8,834 bases of DNA, from the NCBI GenBank assembly GCA_013696235.1, contig JACCYY010000227.1, positions 1 through 8,834 of the forward strand, written 5' to 3'. Positions 1 through 5,024 of this stretch are shown in pieces. Numbering within the stretch: the stretch's first letter is position 1; every line of letters starts with the position of its first letter. Made by a program: the position numbers and the translations under genes. The stretch is from Sporichthyaceae bacterium (GTDB lineage Bacteria > Actinomycetota > Actinomycetes > JACCYY01). The notes beneath the pieces were generated by a model, which was not told where the DNA came from, did no database searches, and worked only from the letters and a program-made list of their open reading frames with translations.

Positions 1-212
1 GGGTGATCTCCGGCTGGGACAAGACGCTCGTCGGCCAGGCGATCGGCAGCCGGGTGCTGCTCGTGATCCCGCCGGCCGAGGGCTACGGCGAGGGCGGCAA
101 CCCGCCGACGATCGCCGGCGACGACACGCTCGTGTTCGTCGTCGACATCCTCGGTGCGTACGGCGACGGCGCCCCCGCGCCAGGCGAGCCGTCCGCGACA
201 CCCACCAGCTAG
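1..212 (+). CDS. FKBP-type peptidyl-prolyl cis-trans isomerase, C-terminal part (5' truncated by window edge)
   Basis: This open frame enters from the left edge and ends at TAG 210-212; the GTG at position 3 is an internal valine codon, not a start. The roughly 69 visible residues match the second half of an FKBP domain: VISGWDKTLVG carries the active-site tryptophan, LVIPPAEGYGEGG is the conserved IPP-x-x-x-YG loop, and TLVFVVDIL is the last beta strand. FKBPs catalyse cis-trans isomerisation of Xaa-Pro bonds. After the domain there is a Pro/Ala/Ser-rich tail of about 18 residues (GAYGDGAPAPGEPSATPTS). The N-terminus is missing, so I cannot say whether it has a signal peptide, a lipobox or a second FKBP domain. 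FKBP genes upstream of pafBC are common in actinobacteria. It converges on the DUF3866 gene with a 22-bp gap. Confidence 0.92.
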   Translation, partial: VISGWDKTLVGQAIGSRVLLVIPPAEGYGEGGNPPTIAGDDTLVFVVDILGAYGDGAPAPGEPSATPTS

Positions 213-216
213 CCCA

Positions 217-240
217 GCACTCAGGCGCCGGCACTCAGGC
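217..240. repeat. 10-bp direct repeat between convergent FKBP and DUF3866 genes
   Basis: GCACTCAGGC occurs at 217-226 and again at 231-240. The copies are separated by GCCG, giving a period of 14 bp. The second copy contains the stop codon of the minus-strand DUF3866 gene (TCA, 235-237). No strong hairpin or U-tract is visible, so I do not call it a terminator. It may be a local slippage duplication. Confidence 0.6.
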
Positions 241-1302
241 CAGCAATGCAGCCGCGTGCCGACCGGCGGCGGCGGCGGCGATGAAGTACGCGGAATCCTC
301 GTCGAGCCCGCGGCCCATGGTCGAGAGCTGGGCCGGACTGTGCCGGAGCGCCTGGGCGAGACCGTCCACCGAGACCCCGACCAGACGGTGGCGGTTGCCC
401 AGCGGCGCTGCCTGAGCACGGACCTCGGCACCGAGCTCGTCGGGCAGATGAGGCACCGCCACGTCAGCCTGGACCAGCGCGACCCGGCCGTACGCGGTAA
501 GGCTGTGGTGGGAGATCCCGCGGTGACGGGCACGCGGGTCGGCGCCGGAGACGCGCAGACTCGCCACGGGCCGCCCGCCGAGCACCCCGACGGCGTTGAC
601 CGCCTCACCGGACGCGACACCGGAGAACCCCCAGCGGGTCCCGCTGCCGAGGTTCCCTGGACCTTGCGTCACCACCACGACCTCGGCGTCGAGCACGAGT
701 CGCGCAGCGAGGAGGCCGGAGTGCAAGGTCACCGCTTCGAGGTCACCGCCGTACGCCTGCCCGACGGTCACCGTGCCGGCGAGCCAGCCGGCGTCACGCA
801 GATCGGCGACAGAGCGGGAGAACGCGAGCGGCAGCGCGCCCCCGTCGGTCATGACGTAGGCCACGCGGGTCTGCCGGCGGTCGAGCCGAAGCCCGGCGAG
901 GACGGCGGGCAGTGCGGAGTGCAGGTCGGCCACGACGACCGGCATCCCGTCGAGGTCGTCGGCGTCGCGGAGAACGGCGTGGTCGGGGGAGTCCTGCTCG
1001 TCGACGCCGAGCACCGTCACCTGCATCGGGGTGTACCGCGCTTTGACGAGGTGCCCCGGTGCTTCGTCGTCGGGCGGGAGGCGGCCGGGCACCGCGACCA
1101 CCATCGCGTAGCCACCTGTACCGAGGCCGAGCCGCAGCGCGCCGGTGCTCAGCAGCACCGCGTCGCCGACCTCAGGCTTGCCGACCTGGTCGACGTACGC
1201 GAGCGCGTTGACCGCCGTGCTGTCGATGTCCACGACGAGCTCGAGGGCAGTCGACCAGGTCGCGCCGAGCGAACGCACAACCCCATGACGCCAGCGGATC
1301 AC
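235..1302 (-). CDS. DUF3866 family protein of unknown function
   Basis: A 355-residue protein starting with GTG (1300-1302 on the complement) and ending at TGA. I recognise it as DUF3866, a family of about this length in actinobacteria; no biochemical role is known to me. Conserved-looking blocks are LGLGTGGYAMVVAVP (58-72), GHLVKARYTPMQVTVLGVDE (83-102), MPVVVADLHSALPAVLAG (120-137), VMTDGGALP (150-158), VTQGPGNLGSGTRWGFSG (211-228) and RHRGISHHSLTAYGRVAL (259-276). The Asp/His-rich and Gly-rich blocks look like an active or ligand-binding site, but that is inference. There is no signal peptide and no clear membrane segment, so it is probably cytoplasmic. It is divergent from pafB. A TACCCT -10 element lies exactly 6 nt before the GTG, which supports this start and suggests a leaderless mRNA. 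The plus-strand open frame covering the same DNA is a high-GC shadow. Confidence 0.85.
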   Translation of the reverse strand: MIRWRHGVVRSLGATWSTALELVVDIDSTAVNALAYVDQVGKPEVGDAVLLSTGALRLGLGTGGYAMVVAVPGRLPPDDEAPGHLVKARYTPMQVTVLGVDEQDSPDHAVLRDADDLDGMPVVVADLHSALPAVLAGLRLDRRQTRVAYVMTDGGALPLAFSRSVADLRDAGWLAGTVTVGQAYGGDLEAVTLHSGLLAARLVLDAEVVVVTQGPGNLGSGTRWGFSGVASGEAVNAVGVLGGRPVASLRVSGADPRARHRGISHHSLTAYGRVALVQADVAVPHLPDELGAEVRAQAAPLGNRHRLVGVSVDGLAQALRHSPAQLSTMGRGLDEDSAYFIAAAAAGRHAAALLA

Positions 1303-1308
1303 CGCGGC

Positions 1309-1314
1309 AGGGTA
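1309..1314 (-). promoter_or_regulatory. Predicted -10 element of DUF3866 gene (leaderless)
   Basis: On the minus strand the sequence reads TACCCT, then 6 nt, then the GTG start at 1302. This fits the actinobacterial TANNNT -10 consensus, with the transcription start falling on the first base of the start codon. No convincing -35 element and no Shine-Dalgarno sequence are visible. The function is inferred. Confidence 0.5.
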
Positions 1315-1330
1315 TCGGCAGGTGGTGGGC

Positions 1331-1336
1331 TAACGT
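1331..1336 (+). promoter_or_regulatory. Predicted -10 element of pafBC promoter
   Basis: TAACGT matches TANNNT. It would place the transcription start near 1343, giving a leader of about 33 nt that contains the AGGAGG ribosome site. The element lies about where the -35 of the opposing DUF3866 promoter would be. The -35 for pafB would in turn overlap the DUF3866 -10 (1309-1314), so the two promoters appear interlocked. I see no PafBC-type TTGTC half-site here. Confidence 0.35.
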
Positions 1337-1360
1337 CCTGGCCGAGGACTGCGCACGGCG

Positions 1361-1366
1361 AGGAGG
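1361..1366 (+). promoter_or_regulatory. Ribosome binding site of pafB
   Basis: AGGAGG is a perfect Shine-Dalgarno core 9 nt upstream of GTG 1376. It favours that start over the in-frame GTG at 1382, which would lie 15 nt away. Confidence 0.75.
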
Positions 1367-1375
1367 GACGCGGAG

Positions 1376-2359
1376 GTGACGGTGGCGGCCAGGCGGACCG
1401 AACGGCTGCTCAACCTCGTGATCTGCCTGCTGTCCACCCGGCGGTACCTCAGCAAGGAGGAGATCCGCCGCAGCGTCGAGGGCTACAGCGAGGGCCAGGA
1501 GGCGTTCGAGCGGGCGTTCGAGCGCGACAAGGAGGAACTGCGCGAGCTCGGCATCCCGCTCGAGATCGGCAGCAACGACCCGCTTTTCGACGACGAGACC
1601 GGCTACCGGATCCGGCGTGATGCCTACGAGCTGCCACCGATCTCGTTGTCGCCGGACGAGATGGCCGTCATGGGCCTGGCCGCCCGGTTCTGGCAGCAGG
1701 CCAGCCTGGCCGAGGCGTCCAGCCGGGCCCTGCTCAAGCTCAAGGCGCAGCATCCGGGCGACCCGGCGGGCGCGGACCTGCTCGGCATCGAGCCACGCCT
1801 GGTCCGCGACGAGCCTGGCTTCGAGGGCCTCTGGAAGGCGGTCCGGGAGCGCCGCGCGGTCGAGTTCGACTACCGGACCCGCGACGGCAGCCAGTCGCGA
1901 CGGCACCTCGAGCCGTGGGGGATGGTGGCCTGGCACGGCCGCTGGTACGCGGTCGGGCACGACCGCGACCGGGACGACGTACGGGTGTTCCGCGTCGGTC
2001 GGATCACCGGCCAGATCGACCCGACCGGGCCGGCTGGTGCGGTCGACGTCCCGGCAGACGTGGACCTGCGAGGGATGGTCCACTCGCTCGAGGCCTCGAA
2101 CCCACCGAGCACGGCCCAGATCAGGGTGGCCGACGGCACCGGGGGCGGCCTGCGCCGCCAGGCACTGGGCGAGCCGGGCCCCGACCCGGCCCACGAGGGC
2201 TGGGTCCTGCTCGAGGTGCCGTTCCGCGACCTTGCCGCGCTCGTCGACGACGTCGTCGGATACGGCCCGAACGCCGTTGTGGTCGGTCCGCCCGAGGCCC
2301 GGAGAGCAGCCCGGGACCGGCTCCTCGGGGCGATCGCCGCGAGCGGGGCGAGCGCATGA
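1376..2359 (+). CDS. pafB: PafB, WYL-domain subunit of the PafBC transcriptional activator
   Basis: 327 residues, the usual PafB length. An N-terminal winged-helix DNA-binding region (about 1-82) begins RRTERLLNLVICLLSTRRYLSKEEI and ends FDDETGYRIRR. A WYL domain (about 149-212) has VEFDYRTRDG (162-171), LEPWGMVAWHGRWYAVGHD (178-196, with WYA in place of WYL) and RVFRVGRI (203-210). A WCX-type C-terminal domain (about 245-320) follows. In mycobacteria PafB and PafC together activate many DNA-repair genes independently of LexA, sensing single-stranded DNA through the WYL domains. The genes were first named for proteasome linkage. The GTG start is chosen from the AGGAGG 9 nt upstream. The stop overlaps the pafC start (ATGA), so the two subunits are translationally coupled, which fits a fixed stoichiometry. 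Confidence 0.93.
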   Translation: MTVAARRTERLLNLVICLLSTRRYLSKEEIRRSVEGYSEGQEAFERAFERDKEELRELGIPLEIGSNDPLFDDETGYRIRRDAYELPPISLSPDEMAVMGLAARFWQQASLAEASSRALLKLKAQHPGDPAGADLLGIEPRLVRDEPGFEGLWKAVRERRAVEFDYRTRDGSQSRRHLEPWGMVAWHGRWYAVGHDRDRDDVRVFRVGRITGQIDPTGPAGAVDVPADVDLRGMVHSLEASNPPSTAQIRVADGTGGGLRRQALGEPGPDPAHEGWVLLEVPFRDLAALVDDVVGYGPNAVVVGPPEARRAARDRLLGAIAASGASA

Positions 2360-3366
2360 CCGGTGGGGCGCGCGGCGTCGGCGGTGCGCAGGCGCAGCTG
2401 CAGCGACTCCTGTCCCTCGTCCCGTACGTGCTCGCGCGCCCCGGCGTGGCGGTGCGCGACGTGGCCAGGGAGTTCGGGGTCAGCGAGGCGCAGGTGCTGC
2501 GCGACCTCAACGTGCTGTGGTTCTGCGGGTTGCCCGGGCTCCTGCCCGGCGACCTGATCGAGGTCGACATGGACGCAGCCGTGGGCGGCCGGGTTCACGT
2601 GAGCAACGCCGAGGCGATCGCGCGGCCGCTCCGGCTCCAGGTCGACGAGGCCCTGGCCCTGCTGGTGGCACTGCGGGCGCTCGCGGAGGTGCCCGGGCTC
2701 GAGGACCGCGACGCGCTCGGCCGGGCGGTCGCGAAGCTCGAGCGAGCCGCCGGCGAGGCGGCGACCGGCGATCTCCCGGTCGCGGTCGAGGTGCCGCCGC
2801 GCGAGCAGGCCGGGACCACGGCGGCTGTCCGCACGGCACTCGCCACCGGACGCCGGCTCCACATCGCGTACTACGTGCCCCACCGCGACGAGACCACCGA
2901 GCGCGACGTCGAGCCGATGCGGCTGCTGCTCGACGGACAGGGTGGCTACCTCGAGGGCTGGTGCCGGCGAGCCGAGGGCGTGCGCCTGTTCCGGCTCGAC
3001 CGGATCACCTCGGTCGAGGTGCTCGACCTTCCGGCCGACGTCCCCGCGGAGGCCCGCTCGCGCGACATGGCTGACACGCTGTTCAGCCCGTCACCCGACG
3101 ACATGCTGGTGACCCTCGAGCTGGCCCCGACCGCCCGCTGGGTGACCGAGACGTACCCGCTCGAGACCGTCGAGGAGCTGCCCGACGGGCGGCTTCTCGT
3201 TCGGTTGCGCACCGCGGACAGCCGATGGCTCGTGCGGCTGGCCCTTCGGCTCGGCGCCGAGGCCCGCGTCCTCGACCCGCCCGAGGTCGCCGAGCAGGTC
3301 GAGCTCGTCGCGCGGGCGGCACTCGCGGCGTACGGCGACGTCGCTGACGCGCCCGCGGCTGGTTAG
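2356..3366 (+). CDS. pafC: PafC, second WYL-domain subunit of the PafBC transcriptional activator
   Basis: 336 residues from ATG 2356, which shares 4 bp with the pafB stop. A longer open frame runs upstream inside pafB but is rejected because of this ATGA coupling and the family length. An N-terminal helix-turn-helix is visible at about 33-61 (VRDVAREFGVSEAQVLRDLNV). A WYL domain (about 150-222) contains LHIAYYVPHRDETTERDVEP (168-187), GGYLEGWCRRAEGVRLFRLD (196-215) and a terminal RITSVEVLD. The WYL triad itself is degenerate (GYLEGW). The WCX-like C-terminal part (about 250-325) includes TARWVTETYP. It acts with PafB as a DNA-damage-responsive activator (family knowledge). Its TAG stop is also the first three bases of the predicted -10 element of the next gene. 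Confidence 0.92.
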   Translation: MTGGARGVGGAQAQLQRLLSLVPYVLARPGVAVRDVAREFGVSEAQVLRDLNVLWFCGLPGLLPGDLIEVDMDAAVGGRVHVSNAEAIARPLRLQVDEALALLVALRALAEVPGLEDRDALGRAVAKLERAAGEAATGDLPVAVEVPPREQAGTTAAVRTALATGRRLHIAYYVPHRDETTERDVEPMRLLLDGQGGYLEGWCRRAEGVRLFRLDRITSVEVLDLPADVPAEARSRDMADTLFSPSPDDMLVTLELAPTARWVTETYPLETVEELPDGRLLVRLRTADSRWLVRLALRLGAEARVLDPPEVAEQVELVARAALAAYGDVADAPAAG

Positions 3367-3369
3367 GGT
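3364..3369 (+). promoter_or_regulatory. Predicted -10 element overlapping the pafC stop codon
   Basis: TAGGGT fits TANNNT and is followed by exactly 6 nt and then GTG 3376, predicting a leaderless transcript for the 77-aa membrane protein. The first three bases are the TAG stop of pafC. A competing reading is that AGGG (3365-3368), 7 nt from the GTG, serves as a weak Shine-Dalgarno on a read-through pafBC mRNA. Confidence 0.4.
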
Positions 3370-3375
3370 CAGTCC

Positions 3376-3609
3376 GTGGGCTTCTGGTGGTGGGTTCTGG
3401 TGTTCGGCGGCATCGCGGTTGTCGCGCTCGGGCTGTTCGCGGTCCTCGGTCTGCGGGTGTGGCGGCGGGCCAAGGTGCTCCTGGCCGAGCTCGCCCGGAT
3501 GAGCTCGGCCGTCACCACGCTCGAGACCGCGTTCGGGCCGGCCGCTCCCGACGCCGAGCCCGAGTGGGAGCCCGAGCCGGTCGCGATCGGGCGGCACCGC
3601 GCCGGGTGA
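3376..3609 (+). CDS. Small single-span membrane protein between pafC and tatA
   Basis: 77 residues from GTG 3376, 9 nt after pafC. Residues about 3-26 (FWWWVLVFGGIAVVALGLFAVLGL) form one hydrophobic helix. It is followed by a basic stop-transfer stretch (RVWRRAK) and an amphipathic helix-like segment (VLLAELARMSSAVTTLETAF). The tail is acidic and Pro-rich (PDAEPEWEPEPVAIG). By the positive-inside rule the C-terminal part should be cytoplasmic. I recognise no domain. The layout superficially resembles a TatA/B protein (short membrane helix plus amphipathic helix), but it lacks the FG-x-x-KLP hinge, so I do not assign it to that family. Codon use and third-position GC look like the neighbours, and a plausible start is present, so I take it as a real gene. 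Its function is unknown. Confidence 0.75.
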   Translation: MGFWWWVLVFGGIAVVALGLFAVLGLRVWRRAKVLLAELARMSSAVTTLETAFGPAAPDAEPEWEPEPVAIGRHRAG

Positions 3610-3632
3610 CGGCTCGGGCGGCTCGCCTGCCG

Positions 3633-3638
3633 TACGAT
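3633..3638 (+). promoter_or_regulatory. tatA: Possible -10 element upstream of tatA
   Basis: TACGAT fits TANNNT in the 114-bp gap before tatA and would give a leader of about 80 nt. No clear -35 is visible. It is supported only by the motif and by the unusually long gap in an otherwise tightly packed strand. Confidence 0.3.
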
Positions 3639-3656
3639 CGAAGGGTCTGTCGACGT

Positions 3657-3697
3657 CGGCCGAGTGGCCGTAGGGGTACTGGCTCAGCCGGTGAGCC
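3657..3697 (+). other. Two tandem stem-loops in the tatA leader
   Basis: The first hairpin is CGGCC (3657-3661), loop GAGT, GGCCG (3666-3670). The second is GGCTCA (3681-3686), loop GCCGG, TGAGCC (3692-3697). The second ends about 10 nt before the tatA AGGAGAAGGAG ribosome site. No U-tract follows, so an intrinsic terminator is unlikely. They could tune tatA translation or mRNA stability, or be chance pairings in GC-rich DNA. Confidence 0.35.
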
Positions 3698-3707
3698 GGC
3701 GGCCCCG

Positions 3708-3718
3708 AGGAGAAGGAG
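3708..3718 (+). promoter_or_regulatory. tatA: Strong ribosome binding site of tatA
   Basis: AGGAGAAGGAG lies 5 nt before ATG 3724. It decides the start in favour of this ATG over the upstream in-frame GTG at 3664, which would add 20 residues of non-TatA sequence. Confidence 0.8.
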
Positions 3719-3723
3719 CACCG

Positions 3724-4119
3724 ATGAACTTTCCCAGCGGGTGGGAGCTTGTGCTCGTTGTCCTGGTGATCGTCTTGCTGTTCGGGGCGCGCAAGCTCCC
3801 GGAGGCCGCGCGAGGTCTCGGTCGGTCGCTGCGCATCTTCAAGGCCGAGGTCAAGGACCCGAACGACGAGGAGGGTCGCGACGGTCTGGTCGAGCCCGCA
3901 CCGTCGACAGCCGTGCACCAGCCGGCGATCACGGCGACCCCGGTCGGTCCCGGCACGCCGGCCGTCCCCGTCCAGCCGGTCGTCCCCGTCCAGCCGACTC
4001 CGCCGGTTCAGCAGTTCCCGCCGGTCCAGCAGCCGTTCGTGCCGTCGAGCGACGTTCCCGGTCAGCAGCCCGAGCAGCAACCGGTCCAGTACGGCGAGCA
4101 GTCGTCCACCGACCGGTGA
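3724..4119 (+). CDS. tatA: TatA, twin-arginine translocase pore-forming subunit with long Pro/Gln tail
   Basis: 131 residues. The N-terminus has the short TatA membrane helix (about 6-20, [15 protein letters not shown]). The hinge and amphipathic helix follow as [20 protein letters not shown] (20-39), then a charged stretch ([10 protein letters not shown]). TatA oligomers form the path for folded proteins carrying RR signal peptides across the cytoplasmic membrane. Position 8 is Glu, a residue associated with TatB in proteobacteria. The hinge sequence and the linkage to tatC still favour TatA, and actinobacterial TatA proteins can carry an acidic residue near here. The C-terminal half (about 58-131) is disordered-looking and rich in Pro, Val and Gln, with PVQP-type repeats. 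This makes it longer than many TatA proteins (about 80-100 residues). tatC follows after 27 nt. Confidence 0.92.
   Translation: MNFPSGWELVLVVLVIVLLFGARKLPEAARGLGRSLRIFKAEVKDPNDEEGRDGLVEPAPSTAVHQPAITATPVGPGTPAVPVQPVVPVQPTPPVQQFPPVQQPFVPSSDVPGQQPEQQPVQYGEQSSTDR
3963..3996 (+). repeat. 18-bp-period tandem repeat in the tatA tail
   Basis: CGTCCCCGTCCAGCCG is found at 3963-3978 and identically at 3981-3996, an offset of 18 bp or six codons. It encodes [11 protein letters not shown]. Degenerate further units (PPVQQ) follow to about 4035. The in-frame period points to expansion by slippage in a linker under weak sequence constraint. Confidence 0.75.
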
Positions 4120-4146
4120 TCGATCCCTCCTGACGCTGTCCCGCCG

Positions 4147-4983
4147 ATGAGCACCGAGACCCGCCGGTTCGGCGGGCGCTGGCGACGCACGCGCACGGCC
4201 AAAGAGGCCGAGCAGGTGATGACGCTGACGGCCCACCTGGCCGAGCTGCGGAACCGGCTGCTGATCAGCATCGCCGCGATCGCGCTGGGCGCCGTGGTCG
4301 GGCTGATCTACTACGAGGAACTCGTCGACCTCCTCCAGAAGCCGTACAACGACGCCGCCGCCGAGCTCGAGCTCGACGCACTCGTCACGATCTCCGGGAT
4401 CACCGCACCGCTCACGTTCCAGCTCCTGATCGGCCTGGTCGTCGGCGTGATCATCGCGAGCCCGGTGTGGTTGTTGCAGATCTGGTCCTTCGTGACGCCC
4501 GGGCTGCACCGCTCGGAGCGACGCTGGGCGGTCGTGTTCTCGATCACCGCCGGGCCGCTGTTCATCGCCGGTGCCGCGCTCGCGTACTTCGTCCTGCCGG
4601 TCGGTATGCAGGTGCTGCTCAACTTCACGCCGGAGGGCGTGACGAACATCAACGACCTCGGCTCGTACCTGCAGTTCATCCTGCGCCTGCTCCTGGTGTT
4701 CGGCGTCGCCTTCGAGCTCCCGGTCTTCCTCGTGCTGCTCAACTTCGCCGGCGTCGTGTCCGGCGAGAAGCTCGGTCGCTGGCGCCGCGGCGCGATCTTC
4801 GCGATCTTCGTGTTCGCGGCGGTGGCCACCCCCACCGGCGACCCGATCACCATGCTCCTGCTGGCCGTGCCGATGTGGTTGTTGTTCGAGGTCGCGGTGG
4901 TCATCTGCAAGTTCCGGGACAAGCGGCGCGGCAACGAGCCCGAGTACGACCAGTGGGCCGACGACGAGCAGTCGCCGATCTGA
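4147..4983 (+). CDS. tatC: TatC, twin-arginine translocase receptor subunit
   Basis: 278 residues with six hydrophobic segments and the TatC hallmarks. HLAELRNRLL (30-39) is the conserved cytoplasmic N-terminal motif. PVWLLQIWSFVTPGL (106-120) is followed by HRSERR, whose E124 corresponds to the signal-peptide-binding loop Glu of E. coli TatC. FGVAFELPVF (185-194) carries the conserved membrane Glu (E190). TPTGDPITMLLLAVPMWLLFE (228-248) is the C-terminal signature. TatC binds RR signal peptides and recruits TatA. No Shine-Dalgarno is visible before ATG 4147, so coupling to tatA is likely. An in-frame GTG/ATG at 4216/4219 is a possible later start, but Arg-rich N-terminal extensions of about this size occur in actinobacterial TatC, so I keep 4147. 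The tail is acidic (EYDQWADDEQ). Confidence 0.94.
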   Translation: MSTETRRFGGRWRRTRTAKEAEQVMTLTAHLAELRNRLLISIAAIALGAVVGLIYYEELVDLLQKPYNDAAAELELDALVTISGITAPLTFQLLIGLVVGVIIASPVWLLQIWSFVTPGLHRSERRWAVVFSITAGPLFIAGAALAYFVLPVGMQVLLNFTPEGVTNINDLGSYLQFILRLLLVFGVAFELPVFLVLLNFAGVVSGEKLGRWRRGAIFAIFVFAAVATPTGDPITMLLLAVPMWLLFEVAVVICKFRDKRRGNEPEYDQWADDEQSPI

Positions 4984-4990
4984 TCCGTGC

Positions 4991-5000
4991 TCCAGCTGGA
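4991..5000. repeat. 10-bp perfect palindrome in the helY promoter region
   Basis: TCCAGCTGGA is its own reverse complement. It is centred about 30 bp upstream of the predicted helY transcription start, where a -35 element would lie. It could be an operator, or a chance palindrome. Confidence 0.3.
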
Positions 5001-5012
5001 CTGAACGGCTCG

Positions 5013-5018
5013 TAAGGT
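5013..5018 (+). promoter_or_regulatory. helY: Predicted -10 element of helY (leaderless)
   Basis: TAAGGT fits TANNNT and is followed by exactly 6 nt and then GTG 5025. It lies in the 41-bp gap after tatC. No Shine-Dalgarno precedes the GTG, which favours leaderless translation and an independent helY promoter in addition to read-through from tatAC. Confidence 0.5.
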
Positions 5019-5024
5019 CGACGG

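Noticed and set aside
3..5. GTG as a start codon for the FKBP gene
   Set aside because: It encodes the Val of the internal VISGWD motif. The FKBP fold needs sequence upstream of the window.
1303..1375. PafBC binding site (TTGTC-type motif with TANNNT) in front of pafBC for autoregulation
   Set aside because: I found no TTGTC half-site at the proper distance from the -10 candidate. The TTGTC occurrences I noticed (for example in tatA and the exonuclease gene) lack a spaced TANNNT and lie inside coding sequence.
154..1620. Long plus-strand open frame (488 codons) covering the DUF3866 gene
   Set aside because: Its translation is Arg/Gly/Pro/His-rich with no recognisable domain, and it runs into pafB in another frame. 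It is a GC-rich shadow of the minus-strand DUF3866 gene, which has clear conserved blocks.
1617..3074. 485-codon plus-strand frame overlapping pafB and pafC
   Set aside because: It is a frame-shifted Arg/Ala/Ser-rich translation, while pafB and pafC in the other frames carry complete WYL proteins.
3664..3723. Upstream GTG start for tatA
   Set aside because: It would add 20 residues to a protein whose TatA helix begins at ATG 3724, right after AGGAGAAGGAG.
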